Shown: positions 1-6,667 of the stretch, in pieces
Numbering within the stretch: the first letter of the stretch is position 1
How the letters are laid out: each line of letters begins with the position of its first letter
DNA from: Polyangia bacterium
Lineage (GTDB): Bacteria; Myxococcota_A; Polyangia; Polyangiales; Polyangiaceae
Assembly (NCBI GenBank): GCA_030430975.1
Contig: JAUIKB010000193.1
Span: forward strand, 1-8,585
Length of the DNA stretch: 8,585 bases
Reading direction: 5' to 3'
Notes under the pieces: generated by a model
What the model was told of the DNA's origin: nothing
Database searches by the model: none
The model's input: the letters and a program-made list of their open reading frames with translations, nothing else
Made by a program: the position numbers and the translations under genes

Positions 1-700
1 GAAGATCCAGAACGTCACGGATAACGTCAAGTACCTGTCATCAATCGGTCGAATTCGCGGTGCCGAACTCAACAAGACCCAGGCGATAGCCGAGGCGAGG
101 GCGCGTGCCGCAGCGGCCGTGCAGCAGGCTGCGAACTGGTCGGCGAGCGAGGACGCAAAGATCGGGGCGGATCTCCAAATCGCGCGTGAGGAAACCGACC
201 GGCGGCTTGCCGACGCGCGCTCGGCGCGGGCCGCGATGATCAACGAAGCGCAGGGTCAAGTCGCCGCGCAAATCGCCGAGGTGCGCGCCGAAATCGAACG
301 GCAGAGCGCTCGAGCGCTGCAAGAGAAACGGCGCCTCGACGCCGACGTCGTCCAGCCCGCCATCGCGTCCCAGCGCGCCGCGGAGGAGAAAGCGCGTGGC
401 GACGCCGCGTCCACCGTGGAGCGTGGACGGGCAGAAGCCGAGGCGCTCAAGAGCGTCGTCGAGGCCTATCGTGCCGGCGGCGCGTCGGCCCGCGAAGCGC
501 TGGCGCTGCAGAAGCTCCTGCCGTTGCTCAGTCACATCGCTGGCTCGCGCCAGAAACTCAGCATTGGCAAGATGAGCGTGCTCCCGACTGGCGCCAGTAA
601 GGACGACCAGCTAGCCAGAACCGCGATTCGCACGACCGAACAGCTGCGCGCAGCAACCGGCATCGACGTGGCGAAGATCGCCAAGAAGTTCGAGAGCTGA
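1..700 (+). CDS. Flotillin-like SPFH/band-7 protein, C-terminal part (5' end outside window)
   Basis: The frame opens at base 2 and runs without a stop to TGA at 698-700, giving 232 residues. The GTG at 119 is an internal valine, not the start. The visible part is an Ala/Glu/Arg-rich helical coiled-coil region (roughly the first 165 residues) with the EA-type repeats typical of the flotillin C-terminal half. It is followed by a short tail with LQKLLPLLSHIAG and a KMSVLP strand, as seen near the end of flotillins. Flotillins are membrane-associated scaffold proteins that oligomerise through this region, and their N-terminal SPFH domain would lie upstream of the window. The gene is convergent with the YkgJ-type gene, and its last codons lie in the first copy of a 19-bp tandem repeat. 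The family call rests on pattern recognition of the C-terminal half only. Another SPFH/band-7 member is the main alternative. Confidence 0.75.
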   Translation, partial: KIQNVTDNVKYLSSIGRIRGAELNKTQAIAEARARAAAAVQQAANWSASEDAKIGADLQIAREETDRRLADARSARAAMINEAQGQVAAQIAEVRAEIERQSARALQEKRRLDADVVQPAIASQRAAEEKARGDAASTVERGRAEAEALKSVVEAYRAGGASAREALALQKLLPLLSHIAGSRQKLSIGKMSVLPTGASKDDQLARTAIRTTEQLRAATGIDVAKIAKKFES

Positions 701-764
701 CGCTACGGCCGAGAGCTGACGCTACGGCCGAGAGCTGACGCTACGGCCGAGAGCTGACGCTACG
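691..764. repeat. 19-bp tandem repeat, about 3.9 copies, between convergent genes
   Basis: The unit CGAGAGCTGACGCTACGGC occurs perfectly at 691-709, 710-728 and 729-747. A fourth copy matches for 17 bases (748-764) before diverging. The first copy holds the TGA stop of the flotillin-like gene (698-700). The last holds the TAG stop of the - strand YkgJ-type gene (760-762 read on the - strand). Copy number can therefore change without altering either protein. Each junction can fold on both strands into a small two-tier hairpin, with outer stem GCCG/CGGC and inner stem AGC/GCT. Two full examples lie at 708-728 and 727-747. There is no T-tract, so a terminator role is possible but not shown. Confidence 0.95.
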
Positions 765-1344
765 ATCCCGATGAATCACGTAGTGCTTGCGTCAAGAATG
801 CGGCACGCCCGCGAAGCTTTAGGCCCTCGCGGCGGCGACGCTGCTGATTGCGGTTCCAGCGTTTGATGAACGTGTAGAACGCCTCGGTCTGCTGGTCTAG
901 CTGGCGTTGGAGCGCGACGATCCGATCTGGATCGTTGTTGCCGTCGAGCTCGTATGGGCAATCGGTTGCTTCGATGAGCTGCAGGCGACGTAGCTTACCT
1001 CGTTGGGTGAACGTCGGGTCGAAAGGGAAGACCCGGCATCCGAGCGGCCGCTGCGGATAGACCTGGCACCGGTCGTCATCGCCCAAGAACTGGCAAGCGC
1101 CGCGGGCTTGCCGCAGCACCATGATGCGCGTCCCCTCGCTTAGTACGATTCGGGCTTCCGGCTCGTCGTCCATGTCGATGCGGTCCGTTCGGACGAATCG
1201 CACGATCGATGCGGGGCGCTGGCCGGTGTGAGCGACGAGTCGCGCCAGGTCGGCGCCGTTCATGGGCAGGAGGGGGTCGCGGCAACAGTTGCCGCATTCA
1301 GTGCAGCGGAACTTCAGCCAAAACGATACGCCAGCGGAGGCCAT
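760..1344 (-). CDS. YkgJ-family cysteine-cluster protein (putative Zn/Fe-chelating domain)
   Basis: This is a small soluble protein of the YkgJ/UPF0153 family, whose conserved cysteines are thought to bind zinc or an iron-sulfur cluster. The biochemical role is unknown. Counting from the longer GTG start at 1386 (208 aa), the N-terminal cluster is C28, C31, C34 and C35 (CTECGNCC). A second set is C98, C107 and C117, inside RCQVYPQRPLGCRVFPFDP, and C143 is a further cysteine. This arrangement is the family signature. The C-terminal third is basic (RNQQRRRREG). I prefer the ATG at 1342-1344 (194 aa) because GAAG lies 5 nt upstream and it leaves 13 residues before the first cysteine. The GTG at 1384-1386 remains possible. 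The gene is divergent from the YeaH/SpoVR operon and convergent with the flotillin-like gene. Its TAG stop is inside the 19-bp repeat array. Confidence 0.9.
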   Translation of the reverse strand: MASAGVSFWLKFRCTECGNCCRDPLLPMNGADLARLVAHTGQRPASIVRFVRTDRIDMDDEPEARIVLSEGTRIMVLRQARGACQFLGDDDRCQVYPQRPLGCRVFPFDPTFTQRGKLRRLQLIEATDCPYELDGNNDPDRIVALQRQLDQQTEAFYTFIKRWNRNQQRRRREGLKLRGRAAFLTQALRDSSGS

Positions 1345-1416
1345 GTTGGCTTCGGCGTAGCCCGTCTCGCTGCGAAACTCCAGCACTTGCGTCTACTTAG
1401 CGGCCGCGTGGTGCGC

Positions 1417-1439
1417 CGACGTTGCGAATCACAACGTCG
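1417..1439. promoter_or_regulatory. Perfect 8-bp inverted repeat in the divergent spacer, putative operator
   Basis: CGACGTTG (1417-1424) and its exact reverse complement CAACGTCG (1432-1439) are separated by 7 bases. The dyad lies 28 bp upstream of the ATG of the YeaH-like gene and upstream of either start of the YkgJ-type gene. A dimeric regulator bound there could control either or both promoters. A weak extended -10-like TGC-CATATT lies just downstream (1448-1456), but it would leave a leader of only a few bases and has no good -35. I therefore assign no promoter. No regulator is known for this motif, and a hairpin in an RNA leader is the alternative. Confidence 0.5.
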
Positions 1440-1467
1440 CTCGGATGTGCCATATTGAAGCGACTCC

Positions 1468-2577
1468 ATGTCGCTCAAGATCGATCAGGATCACACTCGC
1501 TTCCGTAATATCGTGCGCGGAAAGATCCGCGAGAACCTGCGCGACTATATCTCGCAGGGCGAGATGATCGGCCGGAAGGGAAACGACCAAGTTTCTATTC
1601 CGATTCCGCACATCGACATTCCGCGCTTCACGTTTGGTTCAAAAGGCCAGGGCGGAGTGGGACAGGGTGACGGTGAGGTGGGCGATGCCGTCGGCGGGGA
1701 GCCCGAGCAAGGCGATGGGCAGGGCGAGGCTGGTAAGGACCCCGGTCAACACGTGCTCGAAGTCGACGTGAGTCTCGATGAGCTTGCGGAAATCTTGGGA
1801 GAAGAACTCGAGCTACCGGCGATCGAACCCAAAGGCCAGAGCCAGATCTCCACTGCGAAAGAGCGCTACACCGGAATTAGGAGGGTCGGTCCCGAATCGC
1901 TCAAGCACTTCAAGCGAACGTATCGCGAGGCGCTGCGCCGCAGCATCGCCAGCGGTACCTACGATCCGAAGCGCCCGATCATCGTGCCGCAAAAAGACGA
2001 TAAGCGGTTTCGATCCTGGAACGTGGACAACGAGCCTGTCGCTAACGCGGTGATCATTTACATGATGGACGTGTCCGGCTCGATGGGCGACGAACAAAAA
2101 GAGATCGTGCGCATCGAGAGTTTCTGGATCGATACCTGGCTGCAGAAGCAATACCGCGGCGTCGAGAGTCGCTACATCATTCATGATGCGGTCGCGCGCG
2201 AAGTTGATCGCGATACGTTCTTTCACACAAGAGAGTCCGGCGGCACGATGATCTCGAGCGCCTACAAGCTGTGCGCCCAAATGATCGTCGACGAATACCC
2301 GTCAGAGGAATGGAACATCTATCCCTTCCACTTTTCTGACGGCGATAACTGGTCGATGGACGACACGCTGCAGTGTGTTGAGCTGATGAAGAATCAGCTG
2401 CTCGATAGGATCAACATGTTCGCCTATGGCCAGGTGGAGAGCCCGTACGGGTCGGGTCAATTTATCAAGGACCTCACCGAGCACTTCGGCGAAGACCCGC
2501 GGGTGGTTACCAGCGAAATCCGAGACAAAGAAGCGATCATGGGGAGCATCAAAGACTTCCTGGGCAAGGGGAATTAG
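1468..2577 (+). CDS. yeaH: YeaH/YhbH family (DUF444) protein with VWA-like domain
   Basis: At 369 aa this is slightly shorter than the E. coli and Bacillus homologues. The N-terminus has the family hallmark DHTRFRNIVRGKIRENLRDYI (residues 8-28), then GRKG and a SIPIPHIDIPRF strand. A Gly/Glu/Gln-rich flexible segment follows (about 57-95). The C-terminal half is von Willebrand A-like, with a MIDAS motif DVSGSMG (D201, S203, S205), T260 in ESGGT, and D291/D293 in SDGDNW as likely further metal ligands. Homologues are expressed with the PrkA serine kinase and SpoVR in stationary phase, nitrogen stress or sporulation and are thought to work in one pathway. The exact biochemical role is unknown. 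ATG 1468 is chosen because GAAG lies 7 nt upstream and the family N-terminus begins here. It is the first gene of a six-gene + strand run. Its stop TAG shares its G with the GTG start of the SpoVR gene. prkA, the usual upstream neighbour, is absent. Confidence 0.95.
   Translation: MSLKIDQDHTRFRNIVRGKIRENLRDYISQGEMIGRKGNDQVSIPIPHIDIPRFTFGSKGQGGVGQGDGEVGDAVGGEPEQGDGQGEAGKDPGQHVLEVDVSLDELAEILGEELELPAIEPKGQSQISTAKERYTGIRRVGPESLKHFKRTYREALRRSIASGTYDPKRPIIVPQKDDKRFRSWNVDNEPVANAVIIYMMDVSGSMGDEQKEIVRIESFWIDTWLQKQYRGVESRYIIHDAVAREVDRDTFFHTRESGGTMISSAYKLCAQMIVDEYPSEEWNIYPFHFSDGDNWSMDDTLQCVELMKNQLLDRINMFAYGQVESPYGSGQFIKDLTEHFGEDPRVVTSEIRDKEAIMGSIKDFLGKGN
2566..2571 (+). promoter_or_regulatory. Ribosome binding site for the SpoVR gene
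   Basis: AAGGGG lies 5 nt before GTG 2577, inside the last codons of the YeaH-like gene. It supports the GTG as the start. Stop and start share one base (TAGTG), which implies translational coupling. Confidence 0.7.
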
Positions 2578-4139
2578 TGCCCCAGTTCGCGCGCAAAACC
2601 GGCATTCCTCGCTATCTGCGAAAGTGGCAAGCCACCGTCGAGAAGGTCGCTCGCGGCTACGGGTTGGACTTCTTTCCGGTCGTCTTCGAGATGTTGACGT
2701 ACGACCAGATGAACGAGGTCGCCGCCTACGGCGGGTTCCCAACGCGCTATCCACATTGGCGCTTCGGGATGGACTACGAAAGGCTCAGTAAGAGCTACGA
2801 GTACGGGCTGTCAAAGATCTACGAGATGGTGATCAATAACAATCCCTCGTTTGCTTATTTGCTGGAAGGAAATAGTCTTACCGATCAAAAGATGGTCATG
2901 TGTCATGTGTACGGCCACGTGGACTTTTTTAAGCACAACTTCGCGTTCCGATCGACGGATCTCGATAAGCGTGGTCGCATCGTAGACCTCGATTCCGCCG
3001 GTGCCGACTACAAGCCCAACCGCAAGTGGGTCGACAAGATGGCGAATCACGGCGCTGCCGTGCGGCGTGTGATCGATCGCCGCGGTATCGAAGCAGTCGA
3101 GCAACTGATCGACCACTGCTTGTCGCTTGAAAACCTGATCGACCCGTGGTCGAGGTTCTTTGTCCGTGACGCACAAGAACCGATTTCAGAGGAACCCAGT
3201 GAGATCGAAGTTCCGCGGCTGCGCGCCAAGGAATACATGGACAGCTTCATCAACCCTGAGGAGTACATCGCACAGCAAAAAGAGCGACTCGAGAAGGCGC
3301 GAGAAGCACAACGCAAGTTCCCGGCGAACTCGGAGCGCGACGTCCTACGGTTCTTGCTCGAACACGCGCCGCTCGAAAAGTGGGAGCGCCGCGTGCTCGC
3401 CGTGATCCGCGAGGAGGCGTATTACTTCTATCCGCAGATGCAGACGAAGATCATGAACGAAGGCTGGGCATCGTACTGGCACTCGAAAATGATGACGCAG
3501 GACGTATGCGATTGGAGTGAGATCATCGAGTACGCCGACAACAACGCTGGCGTGATGTCGACCTCCGGCGGCCGGCTCAACCCGTACAAGCTCGGTGTGG
3601 AGCTATATCGAAGCGTTGAAGAGCGCTGGAACCGTGGCCAATTTGGGCGGGAGTGGGAGCAGTGCAATGACTTGGACGAGAAGTCTCACTGGGACCGGCG
3701 ACTCGGACTGGGGCGTCAGAAGATCTTCGAGGTGCGGTCTCTTTACAACGACGTAACGTTCATCGATGAATTCCTCACGCCCGATTTTGCTGCTGAACAC
3801 AAGTTGTTTTCAATCGACTGGTCGAGTCGGCACGAGCGGTACGAAATCAGTTCGCGTGAGTTCGTGAAAGTAAAACAGAAGTTGCTCAGTCAGCTCACGA
3901 ACGCTGGCAACCCGGTGATCACCGTCGAGGACGCCAACCACGAGAATCGCGGGGAGCTGCTGCTCGGGCATGCGCACGAGGGTGTCGATCTGCGGGACGA
4001 CTACGCTCGCCATGCGATGGCGGCGCTTGTTCGACTGTGGAAGCGCCCCGTGTGTCTGCTCACGGTTCTCGACGACAAAAAGACGATGCTCCGGCACGAT
4101 GGCAAGGAATTCACCTCGTCTGAGGCTGGCGAAGGCTGA
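2577..4139 (+). CDS. spoVR: SpoVR/YcgB family stress or sporulation protein
   Basis: At 520 aa this matches the usual length for the family (about 470-510 or slightly longer). Recognisable family features are an N-terminal GYGLDFFPVVFEMLTYDQMNEVAAYGGFPTR-type region (about residues 27-60). HVYGHVDFFKHN follows at about 110-121. The conserved MNEGWASYWHSKMM motif starts at residue 293. PYKLGVELYRSVEERW and a C-terminal region rich in charged residues complete the match. In Bacillus SpoVR is needed for normal spore cortex formation. In non-sporing proteobacteria YcgB is co-regulated with YeaG and YeaH under stress. No enzyme activity is established. The GTG start is supported by AAGGGG 5 nt upstream. 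The N-terminus PQFARKTGIPRYL is slightly longer than some homologues. The gene follows the YeaH-like gene with a 1-base overlap and is followed after 8 bp by the HEPN-like gene. Confidence 0.96.
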   Translation: MPQFARKTGIPRYLRKWQATVEKVARGYGLDFFPVVFEMLTYDQMNEVAAYGGFPTRYPHWRFGMDYERLSKSYEYGLSKIYEMVINNNPSFAYLLEGNSLTDQKMVMCHVYGHVDFFKHNFAFRSTDLDKRGRIVDLDSAGADYKPNRKWVDKMANHGAAVRRVIDRRGIEAVEQLIDHCLSLENLIDPWSRFFVRDAQEPISEEPSEIEVPRLRAKEYMDSFINPEEYIAQQKERLEKAREAQRKFPANSERDVLRFLLEHAPLEKWERRVLAVIREEAYYFYPQMQTKIMNEGWASYWHSKMMTQDVCDWSEIIEYADNNAGVMSTSGGRLNPYKLGVELYRSVEERWNRGQFGREWEQCNDLDEKSHWDRRLGLGRQKIFEVRSLYNDVTFIDEFLTPDFAAEHKLFSIDWSSRHERYEISSREFVKVKQKLLSQLTNAGNPVITVEDANHENRGELLLGHAHEGVDLRDDYARHAMAALVRLWKRPVCLLTVLDDKKTMLRHDGKEFTSSEAGEG

Positions 4140-4147
4140 GCGGGAAA

Positions 4148-4597
4148 GTGGGCGCTGACGATTCTGCGTATCCCGTCGACGCCAAACACTGGCTGAATCG
4201 CTTCACGCCCCAGCAGTGGCTGACGATCGGTGCGCAGGAGCTCGCTAAAGCAGAGGAAGCGCTGAGAGACCGGAATCTCGGCGCCGGAGTGGTCGGTCTC
4301 AAGCGCGCGGCGGGTATGGCTTTGAACGGAGCACTTCGGGTGCTGCCTGATCGGCCCTGGGGGCGCACCTACGTTGAGCATCTGCAGGCGATCGGAAAGG
4401 CTGGTGACGTGCCCGAAGAGGTCCGAGTCGCGGCGCAAGCATTGGCGGCAGCTAATCCCCCGACGGGCGGTCTAGCTGTGCTTCAACGACCGTCCGAATC
4501 AAAGCAGCTCTGCGAAGCGGCGCGAACCGTCATGGCCCACGCCTACGCGGTCGTATACGGTTCGGTAGGGCGGCAAGCGGCCGGGGAATCCGCATGA
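4148..4597 (+). CDS. Small helical protein resembling HEPN domain proteins
   Basis: This 149-aa protein has no confident family match from memory. The sequence reads as an all-helical bundle, and its layout resembles HEPN domains (PF05168 type). A first helix contains IGAQELAKAEEALRDRN (about 27-43), followed by GLKRAAGMALNGALRVL (about 50-66). Then comes WGRTYVEHLQAI, in which R73 and H78 form an R-x4-H spacing like the HEPN RNase motif. The pattern VPEEVRVAAQALAAANPP is next, and the last helix has AARTVMAHAYAVV. The R-x4-H match is short and could be chance. HEPN proteins range from RNase toxins to inactive scaffolds. No nucleotidyltransferase or antitoxin partner lies beside it. GTG 4148 is the likely start. 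It follows the SpoVR stop by 8 bp and has only a weak Shine-Dalgarno (GAG at 4138-4140). The stop overlaps the next gene as ATGA. Confidence 0.8.
   Translation: MGADDSAYPVDAKHWLNRFTPQQWLTIGAQELAKAEEALRDRNLGAGVVGLKRAAGMALNGALRVLPDRPWGRTYVEHLQAIGKAGDVPEEVRVAAQALAAANPPTGGLAVLQRPSESKQLCEAARTVMAHAYAVVYGSVGRQAAGESA
4583..4588 (+). promoter_or_regulatory. Ribosome binding site for the TPR lipoprotein gene
   Basis: GGGGAA lies 5 nt before ATG 4594, within the 3' end of the HEPN-like gene. It favours this start over the in-frame ATG at 4624, which has no good site. Confidence 0.6.
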
Positions 4598-5862
4598 GTC
4601 GAAGCCGTCGGCTCGACGTCTGTATGACTCCGACTCGGGTGGTGGCGTGGGCTAGCGTGGTGGTGTGGGCTGGCGTGGTGGCGTGCGGGGGCGAGCCTCA
4701 GCAGCCCGCAGCGACGCCGGCCCCACGTCCAGAGCCGGCGCCAGCGCTTGCGCCGACTACACAGCCACCGCTCGCCGCCGCGCCGGACTGTGCGCCGCCT
4801 GCGGTGCGCTCGAGCGACGGGAGCTGTCGTGGGGTAGCTGTTGCGCCAGCACCGAGTGTTGTTCCACCGGACCAGGCCATTCCGGATCCGCCGAAGGCGG
4901 GGACCGTGTTCGGCGGCCTCGCCGTTGGCGTGGACACTCCCTACGATAAGGCTTTGTTCGCTGGTGACACCGCGTACCTAGCGGGCGACGGTCGGCTCGC
5001 TGCTCAGCACTACCGCAAGGCCAAGAAAATCGACCGCGAGCCGCCAGCGGCGGACATCGGGTTGATCCGGGTCGATTTCGACCAGCTCGGTATCGTGACC
5101 GATTACGCCTCGGCGCCAAAACACCGCGGTCTGAAGCGGCTGGTCAAGAAGGTCGAAGCGGTTCTTAAACGGCACCCCAACTACGGTCCGGCGCATGTGG
5201 CGCGTGGGCGCTACCTGCTCATCCTGGGGGACGCGCCTGGGGCGCTTCAGGCGCTCGAGACCGGGGCTGAGCGGTCCGCCCACGATCCCGAAGCGTTCTC
5301 GGCCTTTGGGGTCGCGCTGCTAGCTACGGGCAAGCCCGCCAAAGCGCTGACCCAGTTCGAAAAAGCGACTCGACTCGATCCAGAGAATCCGGAGCGCCTG
5401 CGAATTCTTGGAACAGCGTACATGTTGCGCGGGCGAGTCGACGACGCGCTGCGGGTGTACACCAAAGCGGTTCGTCTCGCCCCGAACGATGCTCGCGCAC
5501 TCGGCGATTTGGGGACGGCCTACCTGGCAAAGAATCAGGCAAAGACGGCGGTCACGTACTTGCTCAAGGCACACCGCCTGGCGCCGGCACGCGCGACGTT
5601 CCTGTCGAACTTGGGTTATGCGTACCAGCGAGACGGACAGTTGGATCAGGCGGTGAAGACGTATCGTCGAGCTCTGAAGCTCGACGCGAAGTTAGGATCG
5701 GCGTGGATCAACCTCGGCACGGCGCTCGCCAAGCAAGGCAAATACGCGGAAGCCGAAAAAGCCTTGAAGACCGCGGAGGCGCTCGATCCGACGGACCCTC
5801 GACCCAAAGCGAACCTAAAGGAATTGGCGGAGCTACGCGCGAAGAAGGCGCCGGCGCCGTAA
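4594..5862 (+). CDS. TPR-repeat lipoprotein
   Basis: This 422-aa protein starts with a basic n-region and a hydrophobic core ending in the lipobox VVAC, so C31 is the likely lipidated residue after signal peptidase II cleavage. An Ala/Pro-rich, low-complexity linker follows (about 34-100). It contains two further cysteines, C66 and C78, that may form a disulfide. A TPR-like segment sits at about 118-148. Six consecutive 34-residue TPRs then run from about 198 to 401, for example ALTQFEKATRLDPE and ALRVYTKAVRLAP. The tail is charged. TPR superhelices bind peptides or proteins, so this is probably a periplasm-facing scaffold anchored in the inner or outer membrane. The ligand is unknown. ATG 4594 overlaps the upstream stop by 4 bases (ATGA), and the crotonase gene starts 10 bp after its stop. 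The signal peptide core is encoded by an 18-bp near-repeat (4639-4692). Confidence 0.93.
   Translation: MSRSRRLDVCMTPTRVVAWASVVVWAGVVACGGEPQQPAATPAPRPEPAPALAPTTQPPLAAAPDCAPPAVRSSDGSCRGVAVAPAPSVVPPDQAIPDPPKAGTVFGGLAVGVDTPYDKALFAGDTAYLAGDGRLAAQHYRKAKKIDREPPAADIGLIRVDFDQLGIVTDYASAPKHRGLKRLVKKVEAVLKRHPNYGPAHVARGRYLLILGDAPGALQALETGAERSAHDPEAFSAFGVALLATGKPAKALTQFEKATRLDPENPERLRILGTAYMLRGRVDDALRVYTKAVRLAPNDARALGDLGTAYLAKNQAKTAVTYLLKAHRLAPARATFLSNLGYAYQRDGQLDQAVKTYRRALKLDAKLGSAWINLGTALAKQGKYAEAEKALKTAEALDPTDPRPKANLKELAELRAKKAPAP
4639..4692 (+). repeat. 18-bp tandem near-repeat (three copies) encoding the lipoprotein signal peptide core
   Basis: Three consecutive 18-bp units encode VVAWAS (4639-4656), VVVWAG (4657-4674) and VVACGG (4675-4692). 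Units 1 and 2 differ at 2 of 18 positions, and units 1 and 3 at 4. The hydrophobic core and the lipobox cysteine are thus copies of one hexapeptide, with TGC in the third unit replacing TGG. Confidence 0.8.
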
Positions 5863-5863
5863 C

Positions 5864-5867
5864 GGAG
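5864..5867 (+). promoter_or_regulatory. Ribosome binding site for the crotonase gene
   Basis: GGAG lies 5 nt before ATG 5873 in the 10-bp gap after the TPR lipoprotein gene. It supports this start. Confidence 0.6.
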
Positions 5868-5872
5868 ACGAG

Positions 5873-6658
5873 ATGGAAAAACGAGACTACTCTCAGATAC
5901 TGGTCGAGTCCGCCGATGGCGTGGCGCGGGTGACGCTGAATCGCGAGGCTCGCCGCAACGCAATTGGCCCGACGATGGTCAACGAGCTGCTGTATGCGCT
6001 GGAGGATGCGCACGCCAGCGAAGCGGTGCGGAGCATCGTCATCACCGGTGCGGGCAAGGCGTTTTGTGCCGGCGGCGACTTCAGCCAAATGTCCGGCGGC
6101 GACTCAGCCGAAGCGCTTCCGCCGAAGGGGGACTACAAGGATCTACTGCTTGCGCTCCTCGCCACGACCAAGCCGATCATCGCGCGTGTCAACGGCCACG
6201 CGATGGGCGGCGGTCTGGGTATCGTCGCGTGCTGTACGTTCGGAGTCGCCTCCGCCGAGGCCAAGTTGGGCACGCCCGAGATCAACGTAGGCCTGTTCCC
6301 GTTCATGATCATGGCGGTTCTTGAACGGATCGTGCCGCGACGGCGACTGGTTGAGATGATGCTGTGTGGCGAGCGCCTGTCAGCCGAAGAAGCTGCCGAG
6401 GTCGGATTGATCAATCGCGCCGTTCGCCCGGCCGAACTGGATCGACAGGTTGCGCACTACACGTCGGCGGTACAGGAAAAAAGCCCTGTAGCTATCCGCC
6501 TCGGCATGCAGGCGATCCGCGAGACCGAGGGCATGTCGCTGGAGGAAAAATTGCCGGACTTGAGTCGTCGCCTCATGGAGTGCCTGGCGACGGACGACGC
6601 TCGCGAAGGGCTATCCGCCTTTCTGGAGAAGCGCGATCCGGTTTGGACTGGGCGTTAG
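5873..6658 (+). CDS. Enoyl-CoA hydratase/isomerase (crotonase) family protein
   Basis: At 261 aa this has the usual length for a crotonase domain enzyme of fatty-acyl or amino-acid-derived CoA metabolism in the cytoplasm. The oxyanion-hole segments are ITGAGKAFCAGGDF (58-70) and ARVNGHAMGGGLG (104-116). KLGTPEINVGLFP follows (131-143), and then the C-terminal LCGERLSAEEAAEVGLINRAV. E136 aligns with Glu164 of rat enoyl-CoA hydratase. The position of Glu144, 20 residues earlier, is G116. Loss of that glutamate is known in isomerases and in LiuC/AtuE-like hydratases, so I do not assign the substrate. It could be a hydratase or an isomerase. ATG 5873 has a good Shine-Dalgarno. The carboxyltransferase gene starts 9 bp after the stop, suggesting they act on the same acyl-CoA pathway. 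Confidence 0.92.
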   Translation: MEKRDYSQILVESADGVARVTLNREARRNAIGPTMVNELLYALEDAHASEAVRSIVITGAGKAFCAGGDFSQMSGGDSAEALPPKGDYKDLLLALLATTKPIIARVNGHAMGGGLGIVACCTFGVASAEAKLGTPEINVGLFPFMIMAVLERIVPRRRLVEMMLCGERLSAEEAAEVGLINRAVRPAELDRQVAHYTSAVQEKSPVAIRLGMQAIRETEGMSLEEKLPDLSRRLMECLATDDAREGLSAFLEKRDPVWTGR

Positions 6659-6661
6659 GAG
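6656..6661 (+). promoter_or_regulatory. Ribosome binding site for the carboxyltransferase gene
   Basis: TAGGAG overlaps the crotonase stop codon (TAG 6656-6658) and sits 6 nt before ATG 6668. It supports this start over the ATG two codons later and suggests translational coupling. Confidence 0.7.
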
Positions 6662-6667
6662 TCGACC

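Noticed and set aside
41..535. Long - strand open frame opposite the flotillin-like gene
   Set aside because: It is an antisense shadow of a GC-rich coding region, with no family resemblance and Arg/Gly/Leu-rich composition.
119..700. Start of a complete 193-aa gene at GTG 119
   Set aside because: The frame is open back to the window edge with coding-like flotillin sequence, so the GTG is an internal codon.
1410..1425. Sigma-54-like -24/-12 promoter (GG at 1410-1411, GC at 1424-1425, with TTGC)
   Set aside because: The GG-to-GC distance is 14 bp instead of the required 12, so it does not fit despite the known sigma-54 control of E. coli yeaGH.
1448..1456. Extended -10-like TGC-CATATT before the YeaH-like gene
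   Set aside because: It has no reasonable -35 at 16-18 bp and would give a leader of only about 5 bases, so it is too weak to annotate.
1813..2280. 155-aa - strand open frame inside the YeaH-like gene
   Set aside because: It is a shadow of a confident conserved gene, with no independent ribosome binding site or family features.
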